In this document: piece by piece, positions 10,648 to 23,476 of the stretch
Position numbering within the stretch: the first letter of the stretch is position 1
Layout of the letters: every line of letters starts with the position of its first letter
Assembly (NCBI GenBank): GCA_010279815.1
Contig: QEOQ01000180.1
Location: 1,272,451 to 1,336,450, forward strand
Source: Brachionus plicatilis
Taxonomy: Eukaryota; Rotifera; Eurotatoria; Ploima; Brachionidae
Length of the DNA stretch: 64,000 nt
Reading direction: 5' to 3'
The notes under the pieces: model-generated
What the model saw: only the letters and a program-made list of their open reading frames with translations
Database searches by the model: none
What the model was told of the DNA's origin: nothing
Program-made: the position numbers and the translations under genes

Positions 10648-11150
10648 TAGCAGTTCTCTGATTGTTTATTTTGCCATTTTTATTATTTGTAATTTTTAAA
10701 AAGTTCAAATACATAAAAAACAAAAAAGTTCAACTTTCTTATAAACAACAAATTTAACATGAATTGTCTCAAAGAATTTTCAGCAGTGGATAGTTCAAAG
10801 CTTGTAACTTTTCTAAAATTAATAATTTTATTTAAACTCTAACACTTTTTAAAAATTTTATTAAATAAACTATCAAAAAAAAAAAAAAAATGAAAAACAT
10901 TTTATTTGTATTTAAAAATCAATTTTTTATATGCGATAAATTTTCTTTATGAGAATTTCTTATATGCAAAAAAATAAGAAATTAAAGATACAGAAACAGC
11001 TTTGGTCCCTTTAGGTTTTTATAAGCAAAAATTTCTTATACCCATAATTCTTATAAACAGTTTTCACTGTAACTTTTAATTTTTTTGCGGTTTTACATTT
11101 CCGGATGGCAATTATTATTTTAAAATAAAAAAAAAAAATCCAAAACTTAC

Positions 11151-13661
11151 CTTTACACCGAGTTTGTCATTTAATTCAGTAGCCCTTTGCACAATTCTGA
11201 TCTCATCATTAAAATATTCCAATTTGTACAAGATAAAAAGTAGTAATTTAGTTTTTAACATATCGAAATCAGCCTTCAGATTTGTGCCATGGGCCACAGC
11301 GGCGTCCACCAGCCTAGCATTGCCCAACTCCTTGAACAATTGACTGTACGTGATGCAATCAAATTGGTACAAATTTAAATTTAATTCTTTTGAAAATTTT
11401 TCATCCAGAGCGGGCTCACCGCGTTCGTCAATCATCTGATAGGCTTCCGCATTGAAATTGGCCGAACAACAGGGCAGCACGCTCATTTTGGCAGCGCTCA
11501 AAATAGGCTTGAAAAATTCAATTGTAAACTTGAAGTTGAACAGCGACGAATTGGAAGAATAGGTGGACAAACAGTCGGCCAAAATGGGGTCCAGCACATT
11601 CTTCAACAAAACATTGTTTGCATAGAACTTGTCCACAAACTCAGCCAGCACTTTGTCATACTTTGGCAACAACTTTTGGTTAAGGCCTCGAATGCTCTCG
11701 AGCTCCGACTTGAATTTTTGGTCGTGGGACTCATCAGCGGACAAATTAAACCTGTAGAACTCAAAGTAATAATTGAAAACAATTCTCATGCTGTTGGTGC
11801 GGGACTCATTGTGCGCCATTTTGCGCAAGTCCTCGGTGTGCTGGACGGTGTGTGGCGGCAAGTCTTTGGAAAAGGAGCCCGACGAGAGCGACGAAGATAT
11901 GGCACTTGATCTGGATGAGGCGGACGAGACCGAAGAGAGGGCTGGCGAGTTTAGGTTGGCTCTGTTGTTGGCAGTGGACACGCTGGTGTTCACGCTCAAG
12001 CCGTCCGATTTGACCGAGACGGACTTGAGCGACGCCTTGGGACTTTCGCAGCCAATGCTCTCGAATTTTTCGCGCAGCGTCATCACATTTGAGCAGGCGC
12101 TTGTGGCCGCGTCCGTGCACTTGGCCGAGTGGAACGAATTGGACGAGCTCGAGCCAGACGAACACGACAGCCCATTGGCGTTTGCCAGAGTGGAGACGGC
12201 GGCGGCCGCTGCCGCGCTTGCCGCCGCAATGGCGCTCGAGTTGAGCGCGTTTATTTGGGACAAGCGCTTGGAATGGTGACGTATGTTGTCCACATAGCTG
12301 TAGACCACATTGTCAAAGGCGTTCGGCTCGTCCGAGTAGCTGTTCTTTTTGGTCAACGAATTGATCCGCTTGAGGATTTGTTCACTGGGCTTGGCGGCGG
12401 CACACTCGGCCACTTGGCACAACTCACCGCCAAATGGTCTCATGGCGGTGTCGCACTTGGGCCAATTGTCCAAATTTTCATAGGTGTCCACTGGTGACTG
12501 TGGCGCCAAAAATATGAGACCATTGTTTTTGGAGGAAAAGGCCGTGTTGTGGTACTTTTTGTTGTCCAAGCTGATAAAAGTGTCACTTTGGCCGCCTGGC
12601 TTGTCTGGATTGTGCAAGCGGCCCACGTCGTCCAAACTGCGCCGCATCTTGGGCCCACTGGGCTCGCTTTTGTTCAGCTTAAACAGCGAGCCCAGCGAGC
12701 TCTTGGACTCGGTCGACTTTGGACTGGGGGAGTCGGCGGTCTTTGACTTGGCAAAGTGGGTGGACGATGTGGCTCGTTTTAGATTTTTGACGCTCAAATA
12801 GTTCGGCTCGGACTTGTTCCGGTTGAGAAGATTGGTGAACAAATTGAGAACTTTGTTGTTGTTGGATGTGGGCGAGTGGCTTAGTGAGTTTAGGTTGTGG
12901 GGCAGTGTGGATCGTTTTTGGTCGCGGCTCAAGCCTTGCGCCAACTGCTCGTCGCCAAACTGGCTTGATTCGATGTGCGACTGGCTCAGCTCGCATATTT
13001 GCCGCTCCAGCTCGTGTTTGAGCAGCGATTGCTGCAGCTTTTGCAGTTGGAGTTGGGCGTGCGGAGTTTTTTGAGGTGAGAGCTCGGCGCCACTTTTGCT
13101 GCAGGCCGAGCTCACCGAGGTGGACAGAATGTCGCGCTGTTTTTGCTTTAGTTCCCTTTTGTACAAGGTGTTCGAGTCGAAGAATCGCTCGTTTTGGTGC
13201 TCGTGCACGCTCTTGGCCACCGGTGAAGGCGACGCCGAGCTAGACGAGGACGAGCAGGATGACACTATGAGAGGCGACGAGTTTTTGGCTCGGGGCGCAC
13301 AGCTCGCCTTGATGTGGCATTCGGCGCCAAAGCTGTCCTGGTACGAGGACACGGAGGGCGATGAAAGCTTGAAGGCTTTGGGCACCGGCGCTCTCACCAG
13401 CTCCGACCCGCTCTGGTTGTACAACCCGCTGGACTGGATTAGCGACTTGATCTTGGGAGATTGGTGAGCTTGGAAAAAGGCCTGCTTGTTGACAAAGCAA
13501 GTGGAGGGCGAGTGGCCGCCTCTGTGCTGAACTTGGATGATTTTTGGCGACGTTTGGTTGCCATGGTTGCTGTTGTTGTGCACAGTATCAATCTGAGACG
13601 CACCCGGGTACGAGTGTTGGTGGCTAATGGACGGACTCGGCGATTGGTACAAATTCCTCAT
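11151..13661 (-). CDS. Large low-complexity protein, 837-codon first exon, family not recognised
   Basis: One open exon from ATG at 13661 to a consensus donor (AAG|GTAAGT) at 11151/11150. The start MRNLYQSPSPSISHQHSY begins a long Ser/Asn/Gln-rich disordered half, residues 1 to about 620. It has poly-Ser runs, an alanine run (AAASAAAAAAVS), short helical Gln/Leu tracts and repeated short basic motifs (NKSEPNYLSV, LNKSEPSGPKMRRS) that look like phosphorylation or 14-3-3 sites. The last about 200 residues are folded-looking: TNSMRIVFNYYFEFYRFNLS, then ELESIRGLNQKLLPKYDKVL and several hydrophobic helices to ATELNDKLGVK. I do not recognise this domain. Codon use is much more GC-rich than its neighbours, and several antisense frames are open as a by-product. 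It probably continues to the exon at 6771-6941. Confidence 0.75.
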
Positions 13662-14010
13662 TTTTGGTATTCATCAAAGTTCATAATCGGCATCAAAAAA
13701 GGCCGAGTATTTATTTTTTTTTTAAATCTAAAATTTAAATTTAAACAAAAATTAAAATAATTGTCTGATCATTAAGAGAACCATGTAGTCCTCATTTTAG
13801 CTCTAAATTTATCTAGCTATGGATGTGATTGTGTGTATGGTACAAATTCCTCATTTTTGGTATTCATCAAAGTTCATAATCGGCATCAAAAAAGGCCGAG
13901 TATTTATTTTTTTTTTAAATCTAAAATTTAAATTTAAACAAAAATTAAAATAATTGTCTGATCATTAAGAGAATCATGTAGTCCTAATTAATTTATCTAA
14001 CTAGGGATGT
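13646..14010. repeat. 193-bp tandem duplication of the 5' end of the 13661 gene
   Basis: 13646-13838 is repeated from 13839 to about 14010 almost without change: GGTACAAATTCCTCATTTTT, CATAATCGGCATC, GGCCGAGTATTTATT and TTGTCTGATCATTAAGAGAA occur in both. The unit includes the start codon (CAT at 13659 on the + strand) and the upstream leader. The second copy therefore carries a spare ATG-AGG-AAT-TTG-TAC start with nothing coding after it. The far end of the second copy drifts after GTAGTCCT. Confidence 0.9.
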
Positions 14011-17000
14011 TTTGTGTGTTGAGTAAGGATTTGGAGAAAAAAAACATTGTCCAATTTATGCGCCCGACAAAACCAATGTTCTATTTTGAGCAATCAGCTG
14101 ATTTAATTAGCGTGCAAAAGTAGCTAAATTAAATATTAGTTGTCTTTGATGCATTTGCGAAAAAATTTTTTTTTTAAAATAAAATTTTCAAAATAATTTA
14201 ATACAAATTGTTGTTCGGGTCTGTAAAATAGATTGGCTTTTTGGCCAAATTAGCCTAGAAAAAAGCTTTTAAGTAGCAAGTGACGACTACTAACATGAGG
14301 GAGCTATTTTTTTTTTTTTGAGAAAATTTTCATAAAATAATTTATTTGTTAGTTTAAGTGTACATTTTTCAACTCCTATTTGATAAACAAAAACAAATTT
14401 ATCCTTAAAAAAAAAAAAAAAAACAAAATTTCTCTCTCAAAATGCTTAATTGGGCTTTTTACCAAAATATGATTATTAATTTTGAACGAAAAAAAGATGT
14501 AAAAACTGTCCCAAAGTCTAATAGGGGAAATAAATTTACAATTTTCTTTTCCCTATTTGAAAATAAAAAAAATTAAATAAATAAATTGTATCCGATCGAT
14601 CTATGATGATTAAATTTTAATGTCAATTGCTAGGCGTCGATCTATCAATCAACATGTATTCATGTAGATCGAAAGCTAAATAATTTTGGTCCATGCATCT
14701 TTTATAAATGGACCTGTCTTAATTTTTTGTTACAAAAATAATTTTTCAATTTATAAATTCATGCTTTTTTCTTCTTGAATTGTTTATTTTATCAAAAAAA
14801 AATATTTTAATTGATTAAAAAAAAAATAATCGAAAATTTTCATTAGTAAAATTAATCTTAAAAAAAATACATAACTTTTGCTCACTACTTCAAATTGCCT
14901 TTTTTTATCTTTTCATTTCAACAAAAAAATCATCACTATCTACAAACATTATCTATAGACTACTTGTAAAAGCCTTATTTTGCTTTAAATTTACTTTACG
15001 AAATTATAGAGAAAAAATATCGATATACTAGACCTTATGCTATTTATACATTTAAATATTCTTATCTAAAAAGCTTTTCTTAGCAATTAAAACAAATAAT
15101 AGAGTTTTAACTTAACTAATCTTTTTTTTTTTGAAGTCTTTTACATTAGTGACAGCCTGTTGTCAGATATTAGACAATTTTGCTATTTAAAATATTTCTT
15201 TCAAAATCTGAATTAAAAAAGTTTTACTTTTTCAGTATTTTATCTGAGGCTAATTATCATTTAAAAAAGCCTAATAAATTTATATTTTTAGTAATACGAG
15301 ATTAGGCTCTGATGAATCAGGTATTGAGTCTAGATTTTCTAAGAAACCTTTTAAAAAAATAGATTTAAAAATTAATCACAAAAATGATTACAGAAATTAA
15401 AAAACACTTAATTTTCTTACAATTAAAAAATTTCCAATTAGTGATGCCAAATTTTCATAATGTTAATTTAAATAAAAAGGTATTTAAAGACAAATATTTG
15501 ACCTTCGACTTAAAACATAATTTAAATCGAAAAAAAAAATTTTCACTGATGTTTTCAAATCATATGTTTTTTTAGATAAGAGACTTCCACTAATTCCAAA
15601 ATTAATTCGAAGGTAAATATAGCTTAAGCTGTTTATTTTGGTAAAACAAAAATATTTCATCATTATGATCATAAAAAGCTTACGAGGCTTCCCAATTAAA
15701 CTTTTCTTGAATCGATTCAATAAACTGACCCCATAAGCTTTGTTTTTATTAAAATTACTTTTTTCGAAAAATATTTATTTAATAAAATTATTTGACAAAC
15801 TCGTTTTTACAAATGCCAACGGTCACAATCAAGATTCTATTTGGTCCACAAGTATCCAACGATATTCGGCACTTTGCTCTATTATAGTTGCTATTTTGGA
15901 AATTTTCGCTTTTTAATTTAGATTTTAAAAATAGCAATATCAAGATTTAATCACAATCTTGCGTAATTCAAAGATATGTTTTTGCTTTTTAAAGCCAACC
16001 TTTGACAAATTAATTTTCATGCCGTACTTAATGTTTAAATCTTGATTTAAACCCAATTCAAGTGCTCTTAAAAACTCTATTAAAAAGCTAACTTATAATT
16101 ACTATTTGACAAATTATAAAATGTGATAAAAAGTAAAATTATGCTGCTTTATTTTTCTTTTAAGATAAAAAAATATTTTCTTGAGCTTAAGTTGTGCTCT
16201 AAAAACATGAGGTTATTTTCAAATTTAATCAAAAAAAAATATATTTTTTTACATTTAGCTTCTAATTTATTTTCTTGACTGACTGAGCTCACTATGGACA
16301 AAACCGGCCAACTTACCAAAAAACTTTTAATTGATGATTCACAATCAAAAAAGCTGATAATGCAAAATATCTTTAGAAAAAAACCTAACTAGTTATTCTA
16401 ATTGAACTCGAAAAAGTTTTTTGAATATTTGATTTTATTGAGATTCAAAAAATTTCACCCTAAGGTCTTCAAAAAATTGTTTTTGGCCCGCGTTGAATCT
16501 AGAATGCTGTAAAATAGTTGTTTATTTATATAACTAAAAATAAGATTTTGGATACCAAAAAAGCTAAAAAGCTAAAAAAAAAAACAAAACCTTAATCTTA
16601 AGATACCTTTAATCATATGACCTGCTAATTTTAATAAATTCTATCTTATTTTTAATTTAAATTTTATTGATTTATTCCAATGGCTTCGCCGAGGACAATA
16701 AACAAACGTTGCTAATGAATAAATGAGTTGAATTAAACAAGTTCAAAAAATGAGACCAAGTCGGCTAAAATATGCTCGGTGGACATCGAATACATGACAT
16801 TTGAAATTTTTGTTAAGACAAATCGGAAATTGGAAAATGTAAATAGCACCACTAATAGCATCTAATGCCTCTATTTGCTTAATTTATGTTTATACACCTA
16901 CACGCGTCCATTCTACAAATGGCTTTTTTAGCGGATTAAGATATGAATCAAATATAGAATTAAAATTAGAAAAAAAAGCTGTTTGTCAGTGTGAAATTGT

Positions 17001-20000
17001 GTGCTGAAAGATTAGGACCGAAAATTGTTTTTATAGAAATTTAATTAATAAATTATGATTATAATTTTAGATTGATGAATTTAAAAAAAAATATTTTAAA
17101 AAACACATAGTTAAAATCTCATAAATATTTGAGTCGGTGTCCGTCATTAGAAAATTTTTTTTTCAAAGCCAAACTCGATGGCATCGAGAGCAGCACTAAT
17201 AAAAAAACAAGAAATGAAAATAGCTTAGAAAAGGTTCATATCGTGGCGTTTTGTGGGAAAAAAAAATATTAGAAATTTTTTCTAAGCTACTGGTGTATAA
17301 TTTGGTCTTAAATCAGAACTCTTAGATACTTACTGTTTTTAGGGAGTGTTATATTTAATAAATATTTTTTGACAGTTTTAAAACTATTCGAATTAAATTT
17401 AAGGTCATTTAATTTAAAATTCTAAAATAAAAAGTGTCTTGCATCTTGAATAGATTAAAATCAATGATACCAAAAGTTTACATTCAAATCTAGGACTTTT
17501 AAATTTTATTCAAAAATCTTTTAAATTTCTAGACCCTATTCAAAGACTTATTGAATTAAAAAAATATATAATTTTATACAATTTAAATGAAATTTTATTT
17601 TTCTAATACTTGTGTCTATTAATCTGAATTCGGCTAATCAAATTTCTAAAAATAAAAGTCTACAATAATATTGTTATAACATTCAAAAATATTCAATTTA
17701 CTTCAATAAATAAATTTACTTAAAACTAAAATTTAGGACAATTCTACGCCATTTTTTCGAGAGTTTTTATGATTCAATATCAAAACTTAAATAAAATAAC
17801 TAATCTGTAAAGATTAAAAATTATTAAATTACAAATAAACTTAAACTTGTTTACACAATTTTATTTGTTTCTCATTATATTTACATGAAATCTTGTTAAA
17901 AAAGACTTTTGTTTATTGAATAATTTGATTAAAAAGATAAAAATTAATAATAAAAGTCTTTCATTTAGAGTTTAATAAAATAAACTTGAATTAAAGACAC
18001 AATTTTGCTTTTTTCGGCTTGACATAAAAAACATTCTTTATTAAATCTCGACTTTTTTATCTAAATGAACATTTTTAGTACCATCTCTAGATTGATATAT
18101 CGCATTGATCTTTTGCTAAAAAAAATCTTTTTTAATAAAAAAATAAAATTGTCTATTTATGTAACTTAAATGCTTAGACGGTCTTATTCAAGAAAGAATT
18201 TAATTGAGAACTATAGTCCTTGATATTAGAGATAAAAATTTTTGTTAAAAAAACTATCAAGTTAGTATAAACTATACAAAAACCAGATTTGTTATGGATT
18301 TTGTAAATTTTATCAAAATAGTTTAGCTATAGTCGGACAAAAGCTGAGCAATTTTCGAATTAAAATATTAGCATAGCGTTCAGTGATGAGCTAAAGCACC
18401 TTGAAGATAAGTATTTTTGCTAAAGCCTTAATAGTTCAAATAAAAAATTTAAATAGTATCATTTTATGAGAAAATATTCTTTCATAAAATCAAATTATGA
18501 TATTGACTTGTTTTATTGAAATTCATTGAACCTTTAAAATTTTTGTTTAAGGAGGAAATTAATCTTCGACCGATCGTCCTATTTTTATATCTAATTCGAG
18601 TTATTGTTAAAAATGATATTTTAATATAATGACTTTTTTCTTTTTTTCTAAAACAATCTAAATAGCACAAATTAATAATAAGTTTAAATTTTAAGTGTTA
18701 ATCCATTCTTTTGGATTGCGTAAGTTTGGAAATATAAATTTATGTAACTTTTATAATTTTTTTTTAAACTAAATAAAAGAAGTTAAACATCACTATCTTA
18801 AAACTATTAGGTCAAAAAGAAAAAAAATTGAATAAACCTTATGCTGGCTTAAACTTAAAAAAATGTTGTACAAGCTAATTGCATGTCGTCTATAATCTCC
18901 TTACCATTTGTATTAAAAGATGTTTTTCTATTCTGATCATGACTTTTATTGAAAGAAAAGCATTTGTAAAGTAAAAAATATTTTTTAAGTTTGAACAATG
19001 TTTTTACAAAAGCCGAAAATTTTATTTGGATATTTATCAATCATCGAGAAAAAAATACTAAAAAAAAAAATTTAGCTTGGATTAAAATTTTTTGAAAGGT
19101 AAAAATTTACAATATTTAACTTGTCTTTACTTTGAATTAATGATATTTGAGATTACCAGTAACCTAATATTCTAAACGGGTATGATTTAAAGTAGTGTAA
19201 AGAGAATTATCTTATTTGGTTGAAATCACAATAATTTTTAAGTTGACAAGTTTACTATACAAATGAGATTAGTTTTTGTCGTACATAAACAATATTTTAG
19301 GAAATAAACTGAAATGTTTTCTATCAATAAATTTGTTTGATAAGGGATTAAAAATTTCTAGATTAACTATCGTATTATGGGTTTTGATCAATGTGTTCAA
19401 AGCTTTCATAATTCACAAAAAGATTTGATAGACTTGTTTTTGATGTTTTAAAATATTTAAAATAATACATTTTAAATAATGTTAGCATAAATTAATATTA
19501 ATTCAGCTTCTTAAGTTTTTAACCCAAATTTTAAAAACATCGCCACCTAAATAAACAAATAAATAAAAATTCATATTTTAATCAGGTCTGACAAATCTAG
19601 GAAATAATTATGAAAACGAAAAATTTCCGACTTTTTATCCGAATCAAAAACTAGAGTGTTTACTTTTAAATAATTAGTTTTTGTATCAATAATTTAACAA
19701 TAATGGCTCATAAAATTTTTCCCCACAATTTTGTATGCTTTTAATAATAGCCGAGCAAAATGAAATTTTGTTATTAAAAATAACGCTACCTGGATAAAAA
19801 GGCCGAAGAAAATTAAAATTTAAAAAAAATGCGTAACAGTTCTTTTCACTCAAATGCTTGCTTGAATCCATTTCCTTAAAGCGTTCCCAATAAATTGAAT
19901 TGAAAAACAAAAGCTAAAGACCGAAAATTTTTACCTATTCGTTTTTGCCAAGGTTGATGCCACTCAAAAGCAAGGGTTAAATCGTAATTTTTATATGAAT

Positions 20001-23000
20001 TTAATAGAGTTTTTTTGCAACTTATTCATTTAAATAATAGAATTTTTTGTAGAAAATCTAGTCCACCAAGCTAATACACCGACTAAACAAAGTAACACAG
20101 TTGTCCATGCAATTTTACACTAAGAGCCTAGTTTTGCAATTTAATTTATGCTTTTCTAAAGAAAAGTCACCTAATATAGCGTTTAAGTTAAATATTATTT
20201 TTCAAAACTACGTGATTGTAATTAATACAAAGAGCTGAAACGAAATTTTTATTGAAATAATGCCTGAGCAATTTGAATATTGGGCATACAAAATTATACT
20301 CAAATGAGCAAGTTTGTCCCGTCCGTCGCTAGAATCAGTCATTTACCTTTTTTCTATTTATTTTATTTTCGCCCTCTACTACAAAATAAAGTTTAAAAAA
20401 AAGACCAAATATAAAAGTTTTTTTAATTAACTTTGGAAACTATTTAAGGCATTTGAAGCAAGAAATGAAATACAATAGAAGCATTGCCAATTTGTAATTC
20501 ACTAAGATACTAGAGTCAAATTTTTTTTTCGCAAAGATATACACTTAATTAATTTGTTTCAGTCTAAATTTGTTGCGTAAATTAAGTCTTTTACAACTAA
20601 TTTGAGTTAATAAAAAATGAAAAAAAATTGCCATTAAAATTTATTCTAAAAATAGTAATTGCTGTGTTTTGTCTAAAATTTAATAGTCTCATTAATTCCA
20701 AAATAATATGAATCTATTTTTACAAGACAAAATTTATGATATTGATTTTTTTTTAATTCAAAAAAAATATTAAAAGACATCCAACTTGTAGCCTTTTATT
20801 TCTGCCCAACAATTTGTATATTTTTGTTATTAGTTTTAGAAAGAAAATTTTTCAAAACAATTTGTTATATAATAGTCTCTCTAGAGTTCAATATTTAAAT
20901 GATTATTAAAAAATTAATTGAAAAATTGTTTTTCGGATCTTTTATTTTGGTCTCAAAAAGCTGTACAAAATAAATGTTCTAAAATTCATTCAAATAAAAA
21001 GATTTTGAAATTAAAATGTCAAGAAATAAAGCATCTTTCATTTAGGAAAAGCTTATACAATTAGCCTCAATATTTTTCAGCTTAATCTCATATGCATTTT
21101 GAGTTTTATACAAAATGGACGGAAAATATGCAAAGTTATCTAACTTCGATTCTTAATCCAAGATTATATACAAGAGAAAAATTTTCTTTATTTATACCAA
21201 GCTAATACTAAAATGGGTCTCGATATGAGTAGACATTTAAAGATAGGTTCTAATAATTTTGGTCAACAAAAATTATGGAACTTTGTGATAGAAATAAAAC
21301 CAAAATGATTTTTTATCAAAATGGTAGTCACAAAGTTCAACCAAAAATCTTAAAATTAAAGTTTTATTATTAAATATTATGGAAATTTTTAAAATGGCAA
21401 CTTATATACTTTGAGATTACTTCAAAAAGTAAAGAATACACAAATAAAACATTGTCTTTGGCATTTAAATTTGGACTGAGAAATCACTTTCATCTATTGA
21501 AAATGATGTCAAAAATTGGATCATTATTAATTTATTTAATTCATAAACAAACAATATGTGCTTGCATATAGTTGAATAAAAATTGGGTCTTTCCAATGAT
21601 TAACCTCAATTATTAGGCTTCTTTTAATTTAAATTTCAAAATTCATAATTACTTAAGTGAAAAATTAAATAAAAAATTTCGAATTAAATTTCAGATGATC
21701 AAACATTGAAAGTTTTCAACTATTATTCTCATTTTAAAAATATATTTCAATTTAAACCTGATTAAAAATCAATAAAATCAAGCATTAAAAACAAATTTTT
21801 TCTTCATTCAATGGACCTAATAAATAATCTTTCAATTTCAGCATGGTAATAAAATTACGCAATTACCAACTAAGTTTAGAGTACTTTATCGATTAATAGG
21901 TAGAAAATTTTATTTGGGTTCTAATCGAGTTTAATTATTCATCTCACACAATTTAAAACAACTTGAAAATAGAAAAATTACAGCATTATTTACTTCAAAC
22001 TTTTTAAATTATTGTATAAATTTTTATTGTTCTTTTGAAGCCAAATGGAATTTAAAATCATGAGGAGTAAACTTTAAGAATAAGTAAAACTGGATCATAC
22101 CTTGAATTAATTTATTTCAGTAGACTTTTTTTATAATCGATTCGAAAAGCTCTTGAAATTCGAAGGAAATTTTAAAAAATCTGATACCTAATTGAACTAT
22201 TTTAACATAGAAAGAGAACAACAACTGATGGAAATACGATACTGTCCTAATTTAGATAAGCTGCTTAGACTCAAAACGACTGGAATCGACCCAGTTTTCT
22301 ATCTTGACAGTTTTGATTAATTGGTTATTTCCTTAAATGAATCGAAATAGTAGAACAGATTATAAAATTTTAAAAAAATATTAATTAAAACAAGAATCAT
22401 AGAAATATTAAAAATTTCATTCTTTTTTTTATTATCTTAGATTTTTAAAATTAATTAAAAAAATTCAAGTCAAAAAATTTCAAATTGATGCACTAATATT
22501 TTACATTAAAAGCTATTTTAGCAATTTTAAGGAAATGAAGAAATGTACATGATTTCTTGCCTCTTTATCTTTTTTAAATTCATGCCATTTTTAATTGTTT
22601 CTAAATCAAAATATTAAAATTTTAATTCAAAGATTTTATTAAAAAAGAATCTGGTATTAATATAGGAAAGTTCATAAAAAAAGTTTTATTTTCCTTTTCT
22701 AAAATATATGAATCTATTTTTCTAAAAGATAAATATGTGATTGAAAAAAAATTCTAATCCATGATTGTTATAATTTTAAATTTTTGTCAAATATGTATAA
22801 ATTTTAAAACAATCATTTTGAAAATTTAAATTCTTAAGATAACAATAAATTATGAACCCAAAAATCATAACCACTCTATTTATTTGCTCTAAACGAAAGT
22901 TTTTTTTTAATTTTAAAATCGGTCAATATTGTTTTAAAAATAAATTTATTATTATTCGACTTAGGATTTAAAGAGGGCTTTTAATAGGATTTAAAATTTA

Positions 23001-23431
23001 AAATGGAATAAATGAGTATGGCGCATGTTAATTTTAATTGCACTTTAAAAAATTTTAAATTAAAGTAATGTCTCTTTTTTATTTTTTTTTTAAAATGACT
23101 CAGAAATCAGACATGGACGTTTGAGGAATTTTTAAAGTTAAAAGCATTCGATTTTGAGAATCCATTTTAATTTTTTTGTTTACTTTTCATAATTTAATAA
23201 GGTTTTTAATTTTTAAAAATTTTAATTTCTTAATTAAAAATAAATAAGGCTTCCGATGACGAAAAAAATGGAATTATAGTTTTCCTAAGTAAAATTTAAG
23301 GCTAAGACACAAAAATTTTAATTTTTCTTAAAATGAAGTAGTTTATCATCTAAGTTTTTTATTACATATTTTAATGCTAGCCTATTTTATTTTTGAATAT
23401 CAATCCTTTTTAAAGAAGGATTTTTTAAATG
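14011..23431. other. 9.4-kb gene-poor AT-rich region
   Basis: No protein-coding exon with recognisable similarity, tRNA cloverleaf or clear TIR element was found on either strand. Open frames here are short, A/T-driven and rich in Phe, Leu, Lys and Asn, typical of non-coding AT-rich DNA. Long introns or fast-evolving noncoding RNAs cannot be excluded by eye. Confidence 0.5.
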
Positions 23432-23438
23432 TATAAAA
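23432..23438 (+). promoter_or_regulatory. TATA box of SMP-motif gene 1
   Basis: TATAAAA lies 45 bp before the ATG at 23477. A start site about 30 bp downstream would leave a leader of roughly 15 nt. It is one of the few convincing TATA boxes in the window. Confidence 0.5.
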
Positions 23439-23476
23439 ACTAATTATTGGTTTTGAATAACCCAATATTTTATAAA

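Larger units (their letters stand above)
9577..11069. mobile_element. TA-flanked TIR element (outer), CAGT termini
   Basis: The left end is TA|CAGTAAAAAGCGGATATAAG at 9575 and the right end, read in complement, is TA|CAGTGAAAACTGTTTATAAG from 11071. Both arms continue with TATAAGAAAT-type sequence. The TA dinucleotide on each side and the CAGT termini are the Tc1/mariner signature. It carries a second TA-flanked element inside (9775-10647) and has no transposase of its own. It sits in the probable large intron of the 13661 gene. Confidence 0.6.
6942..11150 (-). other. Probable 4.2-kb intron packed with nested TIR elements
   Basis: Lies between the consensus GTAAGT donor at 11150 and the acceptor at 6942-6943. 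Apart from the repeats listed separately (microsatellite, four TIR or palindromic elements, minisatellite, assembly gap) no coding exon was recognised. It is by far the longest candidate intron in the window, where most introns are 38-70 nt. Confidence 0.4.

Noticed and set aside
9764..10723. Several long open frames on both strands running through the N block
   Set aside because: They are created by 517 Ns translated as X and by the stop-free GGAATGGAAC repeat; they lie inside a palindromic MITE and have no protein meaning.
11676..13760. Many antisense and shifted frames of 65-168 codons opposite the large exon
   Set aside because: They are shadows of the GC-rich 837-codon exon; the sense frame has a proper ATG, a consensus donor and protein-like composition.
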